Source of the DNA: CAYUIG01 sp964444685
GTDB lineage: Bacteria; Gemmatimonadota; Gemmatimonadetes; Longimicrobiales; RSA9
DNA length: 64,000 nt
NCBI GenBank assembly: GCA_964444685.1
Contig: CAYUIG010000001.1
Location: 62,001 to 126,000 of the forward strand
Direction of reading: 5' to 3'
In this document: in pieces, positions 37,137 to 45,582 of the stretch
How the letters are laid out: each line of letters opens with the position of its first letter
How positions within the stretch are numbered: the stretch's first letter is position 1
The notes under the pieces: model-generated
What the model was told of the DNA's origin: nothing
Seen by the model: only the letters and a program-made list of their open reading frames with translations
Database searches by the model: none
Program-made: the position numbers and the translations under genes

Positions 37137-37289
37137 ATGATGCGGTCCGCCTCGTCGAGCACGCCTGCGGATACGAGCGACGCCGCCGGTCCGATGCCGA
37201 GGGCACGCAAGGACTTCGTCGTTCTCTGGGTCTCGCTGGGTACGGCCGCCGTCATGGTGGCAAGGATTGCGGCAACCGGGGGGCCTTGA
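37137..37289 (+). CDS. Possible 50-residue membrane peptide carrying the duplicated segment
   Basis: An open frame from ATG 37137 encodes 50 residues, with one hydrophobic stretch (DFVVLWVSLGTAAVMVARIA). The core KDFVVLWVSLG is identical, also at DNA level, to the protein at 34222-34557. It could be a tiny membrane protein or a fragment left by duplication of part of that gene. No convincing ribosome site is seen. It lies in the 290 bases between argJ and tesB, which otherwise hold nothing recognisable. Confidence 0.3.
   Translation: MMRSASSSTPADTSDAAGPMPRARKDFVVLWVSLGTAAVMVARIAATGGP
37209..37240 (+). repeat. 32-base exact duplicate, copy 2
   Basis: Identical over 32 bases to the minus strand at 34445-34476. 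The match stops sharply on both sides. In both places it reads KDFVVLWVSLG in an open frame. Confidence 0.9.
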
Positions 37290-37335
37290 CCGTTCGGTGT
37301 GTCGGCGCCACTGTGCGCGCGCACCGGGAGTGACC

Positions 37336-38196
37336 TTGCCCTACTCAGTACGCGATCTGCTCGGCCTGCTCGATCTCGAAGTGATCGAGCATGACATCTT
37401 CCGCGGCCGGAACCGCGACATCGGTTCGGGCCGTGTGTTCGGCGGACAGGTGCTCGCGCAGGGACTCGTAGCCGCACGCCGTACGGTGGACGAGGACCGC
37501 GAGGCGCACTCCATCCACGGCTACTTCATCCTGCCCGGTGACCTCAAGGCACCCATTGTCTACTTCGTCGACAGGCTGCGCGACGGTAAGAGCTTCACGA
37601 CACGACGCATCACGGCGATTCAGCACGGCCGCGCGATCTTCAACATGTCGGCATCGTTCCACAAGACGGAGGACGGTCCGGAGCACCAGGACGACGCCCC
37701 GGCGGTGGATGCGCCGGAGTCGCTGCCGTCGGAGATCGATCTGATCCGCGCGCGCGCAGAGCGCATCCCGGAGGAAGTGCGTCCGGTACTCACGCAGGAC
37801 CGGCCCATCGACTTCCGTCCGCTCGGCGGACCGGGCCCGTTCGATGCGGAGCGGACGGAGCCGCGGCGGCGCATGTGGATCCGCGCGATCGGTGACATGC
37901 CGGATGAGGCACACCTGCACCAGGCGGTACTGGCGTACGCATCGGACTACGGCCTGCTCGCGACGGTCCTGCAACCGCACGGGCTCACGATCCGGTCGCC
38001 GGGCGTGCAGGTGGCCACGCTCGACCACGCGATCTGGTTCCACCGGCCGTTCCGCGTCGACGACTGGTTGCTCTACGATATGGACAGCCCGGCGGCCCAT
38101 GGCGCCCGCGGCTTCGCGCGCGGTACCATCTACGACCGGAACGGGCGGCTCGTCGCCTCCGTGGCGCAGGAAGGGCTCACCCGGATCATCGGCTGA
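37336..38196 (+). CDS. tesB: Acyl-CoA thioesterase II
   Basis: 286 residues from the TTG at 37336, with GGGAG at an ideal distance; a GTG at 37330 lies on top of that site. The length equals that of E. coli TesB. The double hot-dog fold shows IFRGRNRDIGSGRVFGGQVL and HSIHGYFILPGD in the first half and YASDYGLLATVLQPHG and LDHAIWFHRPFRVDDWLLY in the second. It hydrolyses medium and long acyl-CoAs in the cytoplasm. It stands alone. Confidence 0.94.
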   Translation: MPYSVRDLLGLLDLEVIEHDIFRGRNRDIGSGRVFGGQVLAQGLVAARRTVDEDREAHSIHGYFILPGDLKAPIVYFVDRLRDGKSFTTRRITAIQHGRAIFNMSASFHKTEDGPEHQDDAPAVDAPESLPSEIDLIRARAERIPEEVRPVLTQDRPIDFRPLGGPGPFDAERTEPRRRMWIRAIGDMPDEAHLHQAVLAYASDYGLLATVLQPHGLTIRSPGVQVATLDHAIWFHRPFRVDDWLLYDMDSPAAHGARGFARGTIYDRNGRLVASVAQEGLTRIIG

Positions 38197-38258
38197 CGCC
38201 GAAACCGCGCGTCCGCCGAGGCCGTACGGCCTCGGCACACTCACTCTGCGAGGTTCCC

Positions 38259-38627
38259 ATGAAACGCAGTCTCCTTGCCGTCGCCGTCGGGCTGGTGCTT
38301 CCCGCCGCAGCTGCCGCCCAGGACTTCCCGGCCGGCAAGTGGACCGGCAGCGTCACGCCGCCGGGTGAGATGACGGTGCCCGTGACCTACGATGTGGCCG
38401 TAGCGAGCGACAGCATCACCATCATGCTGCATGCAGGCGAACACGGCAGCTTCCCGACGCAGAACGTGAAACTCGCAGAAGGGCAGCTCACGTTCAGCTT
38501 CACGCCGGGTCCGACGGTCGACTGTGCACTCACGCGCAGAGAAGACGGGAGCTGGGCCGGCCAGTGCACCGAGGGAGGCGGCTCGCCGGCCGACATCGTG
38601 ATGACGCCGCCGAAAAAGGACGGCTGA
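38259..38627 (+). CDS. Small secreted protein of unknown function
   Basis: 122 residues. A signal peptide (LLAVAVGLVLPAAAAAQ) precedes a beta-rich domain: FPAGKWTGSVTPPGEMTVPV, SITIMLHAGEHGSFP, GQLTFSFTPG, CALTRREDGSWAGQC. Two Cys residues in the last block could form a disulphide. I do not recognise a family. It is followed by a strong terminator, so it forms its own unit or ends one begun at tesB. Confidence 0.7.
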   Translation: MKRSLLAVAVGLVLPAAAAAQDFPAGKWTGSVTPPGEMTVPVTYDVAVASDSITIMLHAGEHGSFPTQNVKLAEGQLTFSFTPGPTVDCALTRREDGSWAGQCTEGGGSPADIVMTPPKKDG

Positions 38628-38652
38628 CGCCACTTCGGCATTGCGCCGTCCG

Positions 38653-38687
38653 AAGCCGCACCCCGTGTCACGCGGGGTGCGGCTTTT
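38653..38687 (+). terminator. Rho-independent terminator after the small secreted protein
   Basis: AGCCGCACCCCG (38654-38665) pairs perfectly with CGGGGTGCGGCT (38673-38684) across a seven-base loop. It is followed by TTT. Confidence 0.9.
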
Positions 38688-38770
38688 CGCATTGTATGCC
38701 GGCCGTCCACACGCTAGGTTCCCCGCCGCCGGCCATGACGGTCGAAGTGGAACGAGGGCAGGAGGCCACG

Positions 38771-39445
38771 TTGCGCTCACTTCTGGGTCTCTTCGCGAAA
38801 TCGCCGTTCGGCCCGCTCGTGCAGCACACCGAGCGGGTGCACGAGACGGTGCAGCTGATCCGTCCGCTGTTCGAGGCGTTCATGTCGGGCGACTTCGATG
38901 AGACGGAGCGGATCTACGAGCGGATCTCCAAGCTCGAGCACAAGGCGGACGTGCTGAAGAACGAGATCCGCGACCACCTGCCCAAGTCACTGTTCCTGCC
39001 CGTGGACCGCGGCGACGTCCTTCTGTTCCTCAAGGAGCAGGACGGGATCGCGGACCGGGCGGAGGACGTGGCCGTGCTGCTGACCATGCGGCGCACGCCC
39101 ACGCCTGAGGTGATGAAGGGCCCGGTCCTCGACTTCGTCGATCACGTGATCGCGACGAGCGCTGCGTGGTCGAGCACCGCGCACGAGCTCCCCACGCTGC
39201 TCGAGGCGTCGTTCACGGGGCCGGAGGTGGCCAAGACGCTGGAGCGCGTGCGTGACGTGTCGGACATGGAGTGGGAGGCGGACAACAAGCAGCAGGCGGT
39301 GGCGAAGCTGATCTTCCAGAACGAGGAGGAGCTGGGAGCGGTGTCCGTGGTGTTCTGGATGAACATCACGCGCGTGCTGGGGGGTGTGGCGAATCACGCG
39401 GAGAACACCGCCGACCTGTTGCGACTGATGCTGGCAAGACGATGA
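38771..39445 (+). CDS. PhoU-like DUF47 regulator of phosphate transport
   Basis: 224 residues from the TTG at 38771, five bases after AGGAGG. An ATG at 38735 has no such site and adds residues not typical of the family. The N-terminus RSLLGLFAKSPFGPLVQHTE and SKLEHKADVLKNEIRDHLPK are the DUF47 helical-bundle hallmarks. The acidic repeats (LEHKAD, MEWEAD) probably bind metal. These proteins accompany Pit transporters. Its stop overlaps the Pit start (ATGA), so the two are coupled. Confidence 0.92.
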   Translation: MRSLLGLFAKSPFGPLVQHTERVHETVQLIRPLFEAFMSGDFDETERIYERISKLEHKADVLKNEIRDHLPKSLFLPVDRGDVLLFLKEQDGIADRAEDVAVLLTMRRTPTPEVMKGPVLDFVDHVIATSAAWSSTAHELPTLLEASFTGPEVAKTLERVRDVSDMEWEADNKQQAVAKLIFQNEEELGAVSVVFWMNITRVLGGVANHAENTADLLRLMLARR

Positions 39446-40707
39446 CGATCGGCCTGGCGATCTTCGTCATCACGCTGATCGCCGGGCTGTACATGGCGTG
39501 GACCATCGGGGCCAACGACGTGGCCAATGCGATGGGCACGTCGGTCGGCTCGGGCGCGCTGACGCTATTCGCCGCAATCGTGCTCGCCGGCATTTTCGAG
39601 TTCTCCGGCGCGGTGCTCGTCGGCGGCAACGTGACGGCGACGATCAGCAAGGGCATCGTCGAGGTCGAGCTGTTCGGTCCAACGGGCCCGCTCGGCGCGG
39701 ACGGCCCCCTCCTCCTCGCCATCGGCATGTTGACGGCCCTGCTGTCGTCGGCGATCTGGCTCCACGTGGCCACGCACTTCGGGCTGCCCGTTTCCACAAC
39801 ACATTCCATCGTGGGCGCCGTGGCCGGTGTCGGTGTCGTCGCGTTCGGCCTTTCGGGCGTGGACTGGGGGACGCTCGGTCAGATCGTGGCGAGCTGGGTC
39901 GTCTCGCCGGTACTGGGCGGTACACTCGGCTTCGTCACCTTCGTGTTCATCCGCCGACGCATCCTCGCGAGTTCGGACCCGGTGGGAGCTACGATCTCCG
40001 TCGGGCCGTGGCTCGTCGGCGTAGTCGCGGCGATCATGACGCTGTCCTTCCTGTACAAGGCACTCCGCAACGTGCTCGACGCCCCGCCGATCGCGATCGC
40101 GCTCGCGGCCGCCGTGATCATTGCGATCATGGCCGCGCTGGCGACGCGCCGGCTGATCGCACGCCGGCCGCCCGACCGTGCGCATCCGTACGCATACATC
40201 GAGCGCGTATTCGCTTTCCTCCAGATCGGCACGGCCTGCTTCGTCGCCTTCGCGCACGGCGCGAACGACGTTGCAAATGCGGTCGGGCCGCTCGCAACCG
40301 TGGTGCATCTCCAGCGCGCGGCGTTCGCCTCTATCCCCGCCGAAGTAGGTGTGCCGTTCTGGGTGCTGCTGCTCGGCGGCGGCGGGATCGTGCTGGGCCT
40401 CTCGACGCTCGGCTACAAGGTGATCGCTACGGTCGGGAAGGAGATCACGGAGATTACGCCCACGCGCGGCTTCTCCGCCGAGTTCGGCGCGGCGACGACC
40501 GTGCTGGTGGCATCGAGCTTGGGTCTGCCGGTCTCCACCACACACACGCTCGTCGGCTCGGTGATCGGCGTCGGCTTTGCGCAGGGCCTGGGCGCACTGA
40601 ACCTGCGGATCATTCGCAACATCGTGAACTCCTGGGTTGCGACCGTGCCCGTTTCCGCGGGCCTGGCTGCCCTCCTCTTCATCATCGGCCGCGCGTTCGT
40701 TCTCTGA
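39442..40707 (+). CDS. pit: Low-affinity inorganic phosphate transporter, PiT family
   Basis: 421 residues with about ten membrane helices. The duplicated PiT signature is complete: TIGANDVANAMGTSVGSGAL near the start with GLPVSTTHSIVG, then FAHGANDVANAVGPLA with GLPVSTTHTLVG in the second half. It imports metal-phosphate with H+ or Na+. It forms a two-gene unit with the DUF47 regulator and ends 14 bases from the convergent kinase gene. Confidence 0.95.
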   Translation: MTIGLAIFVITLIAGLYMAWTIGANDVANAMGTSVGSGALTLFAAIVLAGIFEFSGAVLVGGNVTATISKGIVEVELFGPTGPLGADGPLLLAIGMLTALLSSAIWLHVATHFGLPVSTTHSIVGAVAGVGVVAFGLSGVDWGTLGQIVASWVVSPVLGGTLGFVTFVFIRRRILASSDPVGATISVGPWLVGVVAAIMTLSFLYKALRNVLDAPPIAIALAAAVIIAIMAALATRRLIARRPPDRAHPYAYIERVFAFLQIGTACFVAFAHGANDVANAVGPLATVVHLQRAAFASIPAEVGVPFWVLLLGGGGIVLGLSTLGYKVIATVGKEITEITPTRGFSAEFGAATTVLVASSLGLPVSTTHTLVGSVIGVGFAQGLGALNLRIIRNIVNSWVATVPVSAGLAALLFIIGRAFVL

Positions 40708-40721
40708 TCCGTCGCAAGCGT

Positions 40722-43331
40722 TCAGTGTGACAGCGTATCCGCCCGGAAGCGTGCGGCGAGCTCATGCTGTCCGAGCGAGTCGTAGGCGGCTGCCAGGTCC
40801 TGCCTTCCTGCGCGCAGGAAGCTGGTGGCGGGTTCGGTCTGCGTGCTGAGGATCTCGTAGCCGGCGAGGCTTTCTTCGATGGCCTCACGGAATCGACGTT
40901 GCCTGAGCAGTGCGCGACCGAGCTTGAGCCGTGCTATGCCGGTCTGCGTGTGGCCGGGTGACAGCGCGGCGGTGAAGCGCTGCACCGCGTCGCGGAAGGC
41001 GCGCTCCGCGGCCACGTAGTCGCCGCGTGCATTGTGAACGCTGCCGAGGTTGGACACGGCGATGCCCAGCAGGTAGTGACCGTCGCCGTAGACGGTGCGG
41101 TAGATCTCCAGCATCCGTGAGAAATGCCTTTCGGCCTCGTCGTAGCGTCCGCGCGCGCTGGCCACGTTGCCGAGCTCGTTGAGTGCGGAGGCTACGCGCG
41201 GGTGGGCGTCGCCGAAGGCGCGTCGTTGGATGTCGAGCGAGCGCTCGAGGGCGGCCACCGCTTCGTCGTGTCGCTCCAGGTAGACGAGGGCACGGCCGAG
41301 CATGGTGAGGTTCGAGGCGACGGCGGGATGGTCGGCGCCATACCATGCCTCGTGGATGGCGAGCGCGTCGCGGTAGTGCTGTTCGGCCTCAGGGTAGCGG
41401 CCGAGCTCGAAGCGGATCGCGCCGAGGGTGATGAGGTCGTCGGCCACGCGCGGATGCCGCTCGCCGTGGATCTCGCGGTTCAGGGTGAGGACGCGGCGGA
41501 CTACGGAGTCGGACACGGCGAGGCGTCCGGCATAGAAGTGGACCGCGCCGAGCTCCGCGAGCGCATCGGCAAGGGCGGCCGAGATGCCGGCGGCTTCGTG
41601 CATCCGCACGGCTTCCTCGAGGACGGGGACCGCATCGTCGTAGGCGCCGCGCAGCTCGAGGACGCGCCCGAGGGCGGCCGTTCCCTGCGCAACGCCCGGG
41701 TGCCCGGGCGGACGCGTGCCGCGGGTCATGTCCAGTCCCGCGCGGACGAGCGTCTCCGCTTCATCGAAGCGCGCCTGTTCGGCGCGCAGGAGCCCGAGCG
41801 CGACGATCCGGTCGGCTACGTCGCCGTTCGCAGCGGAATCGCGGCCGGCCAGCGTGCGCCGCAGCGCGAGCGCGGCGGTGAGCATGGAGTCGGCCGCGTC
41901 GAGGCGGCCGAGCTGCATGTACAGCTCTCCCAGCGTTCCGAACAGCTCTGCCTGCACGGCGGGCTCGGCATCGAGCGTGCGGGCCTCGCGCGCGCCGCGG
42001 TCCAGCAGCTCGACGACGCGCAGGCTGTCAGGCGGCCCGGCGTCGGCGTCCTCACCGCGCAGCATGTCGAGCATGAAGGCCTGGACGCGCTGCGCGCGTG
42101 TGGCTTCCGCGAGTGCGGCATCGCGTGCCGAGGCGAGGCGCACGGCGTAGACCGCTGCGGTCGCGAGTGCGAGCAGCAGCGCGGCGGATGCGCCGATCAG
42201 GCGGCCGCGGTTACGGCGCGCGAACTTGCCGAGGCGATACGCGGCACTGTCGGCGCGCGCATCGAGCGGTTCGCCGCCGAGGAAGTGGTCGATGTCGCGT
42301 ATGAGTGCATCGGCCGTGGCGTAGCGGCGCTCGGGCTCCTTCCGCAGCGCGGTCAGGCACAGGACGTCCAGATCTTCCCATTCGCGCTGCGCCGCCCCGC
42401 CCGCGCGCTCCGCGCCTGTCGATGGTGGACGCGGATCCGTCTCGAGAATCGTGCGTTCGGCATCGGCCGCGGAGAGCTCGCGCAGATCGTACGGCGGCTC
42501 GGCGGCGAGCAGTTCGTAGAGGAGTGCACCGAGCGCATACACATCGGTCCACGTGCCGATCGGGCCGCCGCGAAGCTGTTCGGGCGCGGCGCATGCGGGT
42601 GTGAGGAACCGCTGGCCGGTCCGCGTGCGCGTGTCCTCGGTGACCGACTCGAGATGCTTCGCGATGCCGAAGTCCAGCAGCTTCACCGCGCCATCGGCGC
42701 GTACGAAGACGTTGGATGCCTTGATGTCGCGATGGATGGTCGCGTGCGCGTGCGCGTGACGAACGGCGTCGCATACATCCCGGAACAGCCGCAGCCGCTC
42801 GCGCACGCCGAGGCGATGCGTGTTGCAGTACTCGGTGATCGGAACGCCGTCGACATACTCCATGACGAACCAGGGCGTGCCGTCGGGCAGCGCGTCCGCG
42901 TCCTGGATGCGTGCAATGCACGGGTGGTCGAGCCGTGCGAGCGTGCGGCGCTCGGCGAGGAATCGGTCGCGCCGCGCGGGTGACAGCCACGCGTCGCGCA
43001 GGATCTTGAGGGCGGCGGTACTGCCGAGGTCCTCACGCTCGCACAGGTACACCACACCCATGCCGCCTTCGCCCAGCAGGCGCACGACGCGCCATGGTCC
43101 GATCCGGAGCGGCAGCGCGCTCGCGCCGAGGACGCGGCCCGCCGTATCGGCAAGGCCGCGCTCGAGCAGCGACTCGCGCGCATCGGCCTCCAGCATCGCG
43201 GTGACTTCGCGTTCGAGATCGGCGTCGCCGGCGCACGCATCGGTGAGGAATCGCGCGCGCTCGGACTCGGGGCGGTCGAGTGCGGCGTGGAAGATTTCCT
43301 GGATGCGCTCCCAGCGTTCGGCGTCGCTCAC
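40722..43331 (-). CDS. Membrane Ser/Thr protein kinase with extracytoplasmic TPRs (module 1)
   Basis: 869 residues. An N-terminal helical region (ERWERIQEIFHAALDRPESE) leads into a kinase domain with GEGGMGVVYL, Lys109 (AALKIL), HRDIKASN (200-207) and DFG (220-222); all catalytic residues are kept. One membrane helix (LIGASAALLLALATAAVYAV) lies near 380-400. Behind it are about ten TPRs (for example YDEAERHFSRMLEIYRTVYG). The layout suggests that the TPR part senses a partner outside the membrane and controls the kinase. It overlaps its sigma-factor gene by four bases (ATGA). Confidence 0.94.
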   Translation of the reverse strand: MSDAERWERIQEIFHAALDRPESERARFLTDACAGDADLEREVTAMLEADARESLLERGLADTAGRVLGASALPLRIGPWRVVRLLGEGGMGVVYLCEREDLGSTAALKILRDAWLSPARRDRFLAERRTLARLDHPCIARIQDADALPDGTPWFVMEYVDGVPITEYCNTHRLGVRERLRLFRDVCDAVRHAHAHATIHRDIKASNVFVRADGAVKLLDFGIAKHLESVTEDTRTRTGQRFLTPACAAPEQLRGGPIGTWTDVYALGALLYELLAAEPPYDLRELSAADAERTILETDPRPPSTGAERAGGAAQREWEDLDVLCLTALRKEPERRYATADALIRDIDHFLGGEPLDARADSAAYRLGKFARRNRGRLIGASAALLLALATAAVYAVRLASARDAALAEATRAQRVQAFMLDMLRGEDADAGPPDSLRVVELLDRGAREARTLDAEPAVQAELFGTLGELYMQLGRLDAADSMLTAALALRRTLAGRDSAANGDVADRIVALGLLRAEQARFDEAETLVRAGLDMTRGTRPPGHPGVAQGTAALGRVLELRGAYDDAVPVLEEAVRMHEAAGISAALADALAELGAVHFYAGRLAVSDSVVRRVLTLNREIHGERHPRVADDLITLGAIRFELGRYPEAEQHYRDALAIHEAWYGADHPAVASNLTMLGRALVYLERHDEAVAALERSLDIQRRAFGDAHPRVASALNELGNVASARGRYDEAERHFSRMLEIYRTVYGDGHYLLGIAVSNLGSVHNARGDYVAAERAFRDAVQRFTAALSPGHTQTGIARLKLGRALLRQRRFREAIEESLAGYEILSTQTEPATSFLRAGRQDLAAAYDSLGQHELAARFRADTLSH

Positions 43332-43900
43332 GTGGTAAGCTCGCGCGCGAGCCAGGCGCGTGCAGCGCGCCAGTCTCGCAGGAGTGTGGCTTCGGAGATG
43401 CCGAGGAGCTCGGCCGTCTCGCCTGCGCCCATGCCACCGAAGAAGCGCGCCTCGACCATGTGCGCCTGACGCGGGCTGATCGCCGCCAGCCGCTCGAGTG
43501 CAGCATCCAGCTCCAGCACCTCCGCCGCACCGGCATCGGCTGCCCTCACGTCCTCATCGAACGTCACGAACACGACCTCGCCGCCGCGCTTGCGCGCGTT
43601 GCGCCGGCGTGCCGCCTCGACCAGGACCTGGCGCATGGCGCGCGCGGCGATGCGCTTGAAGTGGAGCGGTGAGACGGGGGCGAAGCCGGGGGAGGCGATC
43701 AGCTTGAGCCACGCCTCGTGCACGAGCGCGGTGGGAGAAATCGTGGCGGAGCCGTCGGTCCGGCGGACGGCGGCGGCGAGGCGGCGAAGCTCCTCGTACG
43801 CGGCACTGAACAGGTCGTCCAGCGACCGACGATCCAGGGAGCCCAGGCCCGTGCCATCGGGCTGAAGGCTGTGGTCGGCGGGCGAGTCTCCGGTCGTCAT
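43328..43900 (-). CDS. ECF-like RNA polymerase sigma factor (module 1)
   Basis: 190 residues from ATG 43900. Region 2 reads LFSAAYEELRRLAAAVRRTD and TALVHEAWLKLIAS; region 4 is ARFFGGMGAGETAELLGISE with RDWRAARAWLARELTT. These are hallmarks of the ECF-like sigma family usually coupled to Ser/Thr kinases rather than anti-sigma factors. Its stop overlaps the kinase start. The kinase encoded downstream is therefore its probable regulator, by phosphorylation. A lipoprotein gene runs divergently 122 bases away and is a likely target. Confidence 0.93.
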   Translation of the reverse strand: MTTGDSPADHSLQPDGTGLGSLDRRSLDDLFSAAYEELRRLAAAVRRTDGSATISPTALVHEAWLKLIASPGFAPVSPLHFKRIAARAMRQVLVEAARRRNARKRGGEVVFVTFDEDVRAADAGAAEVLELDAALERLAAISPRQAHMVEARFFGGMGAGETAELLGISEATLLRDWRAARAWLARELTT

Positions 43901-44022
43901 GACGGATTCCTCACCGCCCTTGCGCACTGCGTGATTGGGACGACCCGGCCGTGCCGCGGAAGGCGGGGCGGGTTCAGCACGGTATCGCACCGGGCCTCGG
44001 GCCCGCAATGAGTGAGGCAGCC

Positions 44023-45582
44023 ATGGCAGGGCAGAGTGCACGCGTGTGGGGGCTGGCGGGGCTTCTGGTGCTGGCGGGCTGTTCGGGTGGCGACAGCACC
44101 GGCCCCGGGCCGGGCGGCGGTGGCGGCTTCACGCTAACGGTGAACCCATCCCAGCCGAGTGTCGTACAGGGGAACGCGGTGGCTGTAACCATCGCGATCA
44201 CCCGTTCGGGCGGCTTCGACGGGGCCGTGACGCTGAGCGTGCAGGGAGCGCCAGCCGGGCTGGCGACCGCGCTGTCCGAGAGTGCGACGACCGGAAACGC
44301 GGTCACGCTCACATTGACGGCCGGAAGCGCGCTGGCAGCCGCAGACTACGACCTCATGGTGCGCGGAACGGCGTCGGGTCTCCAGGATCGCACGCAGGCT
44401 CTGCGCCTTACGGTGACGAGCTCGGGTGGCGGTGGTGGCGGCGGCGGCGGGGGCGGAAATGCATCCGTGAGTTTCGTCGGGTGCGCCGCGCCGCAACGTG
44501 CGATCTGGTTCGCGTACCAGGACGGCAACGGTCCGTGGACGCAGGTGACGGGTGCGGGCGACGTCTACAACTTCGCGATCACGCAGAACCGGGGCGGACA
44601 TGCGTGGGCGACGCAGAACGGCAATCAGACGATGGTCAGCGTCGTGCTGTGGACGCGCTCCGAGCTGACGTCGACGCCGATCGTATACTGTGGGCCGATA
44701 CCGACGAAGTCGGCGACAGGCTCCGTCACGGGCCTCGTGGCCAACGACCGCGTGAACATCTGGCTGGGCAACGGGGCGGCGAGCGCCACCTTCGCGTTGC
44801 CGAACTTCACGATCCTCGCCATCGCCGAAGGTCCGGCCGATCTATTCGCCTGGCGGAACAACTCGCTGGGCGGGAGTCCGGATCGCGGCCTCGTTCGCCG
44901 TGATGTGAACGTACCCGCCAACGGTTCGGTCGGTGTGCTCGACTTCAACGGTGCGGAGTCGTTCACACCCGCCACTGCAAACCTGACCGTATCCGGGATG
45001 GCGCAGGGCGAGATGGTGACGCAGAGCATGAACTACTACTCGGGCGCGGCCTGCCAGTTCGCGGGCTTCTATCAGGACCTCGTCACGGCGACACCCACCC
45101 TGACCATGCGCGGCGTTCCCAATGCACTGCGCCGGCCCAACGACCTGCATCAGGTCGGCGTGACCGCACTGTCGGCGACGGGCGCGCGCGTAACGCAGGA
45201 GTGGTTCGGCGCGCTCGGCGCCAGGACCGTAACGTTGCCGCCAAACCTACCGGCTCCGACCGTGACCTCGCTCGGCGGTCCGTACGCCCGGCTCCAGGCG
45301 GCGTATCAACTTCCGGCGGACTATTTGACGACGGTGTTCCTGTACTCGGCGGCTACGCGTTCGGCCGGCATCACGGCGAGCGTCGGCTGGCTGGGCGGGA
45401 CCAATGCAACGATTGCGATGCCGGACTTCACCGGCGTAGCCGGTTGGAACTCCGCATGGGTCCCGGCGTCCGGGGCGGCGGGGACGTGGTTCACACAGGC
45501 GACGGGGACCAACATTGCGAGCGCGAACGTGTGCGTCGATGGTCGTCGCGTGATCAGTGCTCAGCGAACGGGTACCTACTGA
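44023..45582 (+). CDS. Large surface lipoprotein with poly-Gly linker (module 1)
   Basis: 519 residues. I use ATG 44023, since GAGGCAGC lies just upstream as it does before the lipoprotein gene of module 2; ATG 44008 is possible. The signal WGLAGLLVLAGCSGGDS gives a lipid anchor. A Gly-rich spacer leads to an Ig/cadherin-like domain (FTLTVNPSQPSVVQGNAVAV, AVTLSVQGAPAGLATALSES). An 11-Gly linker follows, and then a domain of about 370 residues that I do not recognise (VGCAAPQRAIWFAYQDGNGP to the end). It probably works at the cell surface. It ends overlapping the kinase of module 2 by seven bases. Confidence 0.75.
   Translation: MAGQSARVWGLAGLLVLAGCSGGDSTGPGPGGGGGFTLTVNPSQPSVVQGNAVAVTIAITRSGGFDGAVTLSVQGAPAGLATALSESATTGNAVTLTLTAGSALAAADYDLMVRGTASGLQDRTQALRLTVTSSGGGGGGGGGGGNASVSFVGCAAPQRAIWFAYQDGNGPWTQVTGAGDVYNFAITQNRGGHAWATQNGNQTMVSVVLWTRSELTSTPIVYCGPIPTKSATGSVTGLVANDRVNIWLGNGAASATFALPNFTILAIAEGPADLFAWRNNSLGGSPDRGLVRRDVNVPANGSVGVLDFNGAESFTPATANLTVSGMAQGEMVTQSMNYYSGAACQFAGFYQDLVTATPTLTMRGVPNALRRPNDLHQVGVTALSATGARVTQEWFGALGARTVTLPPNLPAPTVTSLGGPYARLQAAYQLPADYLTTVFLYSAATRSAGITASVGWLGGTNATIAMPDFTGVAGWNSAWVPASGAAGTWFTQATGTNIASANVCVDGRRVISAQRTGTY

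Noticed and set aside
37064..37255. Small minus-strand frame between argJ and tesB
   Set aside because: No domain, no ribosome site, and it lies antisense to the segment whose plus-strand reading is shared with another protein.
44423..44458. G-rich tract as a possible regulatory G-quadruplex
   Set aside because: It is the coding sequence of the poly-Gly linker, and nothing suggests a separate role.
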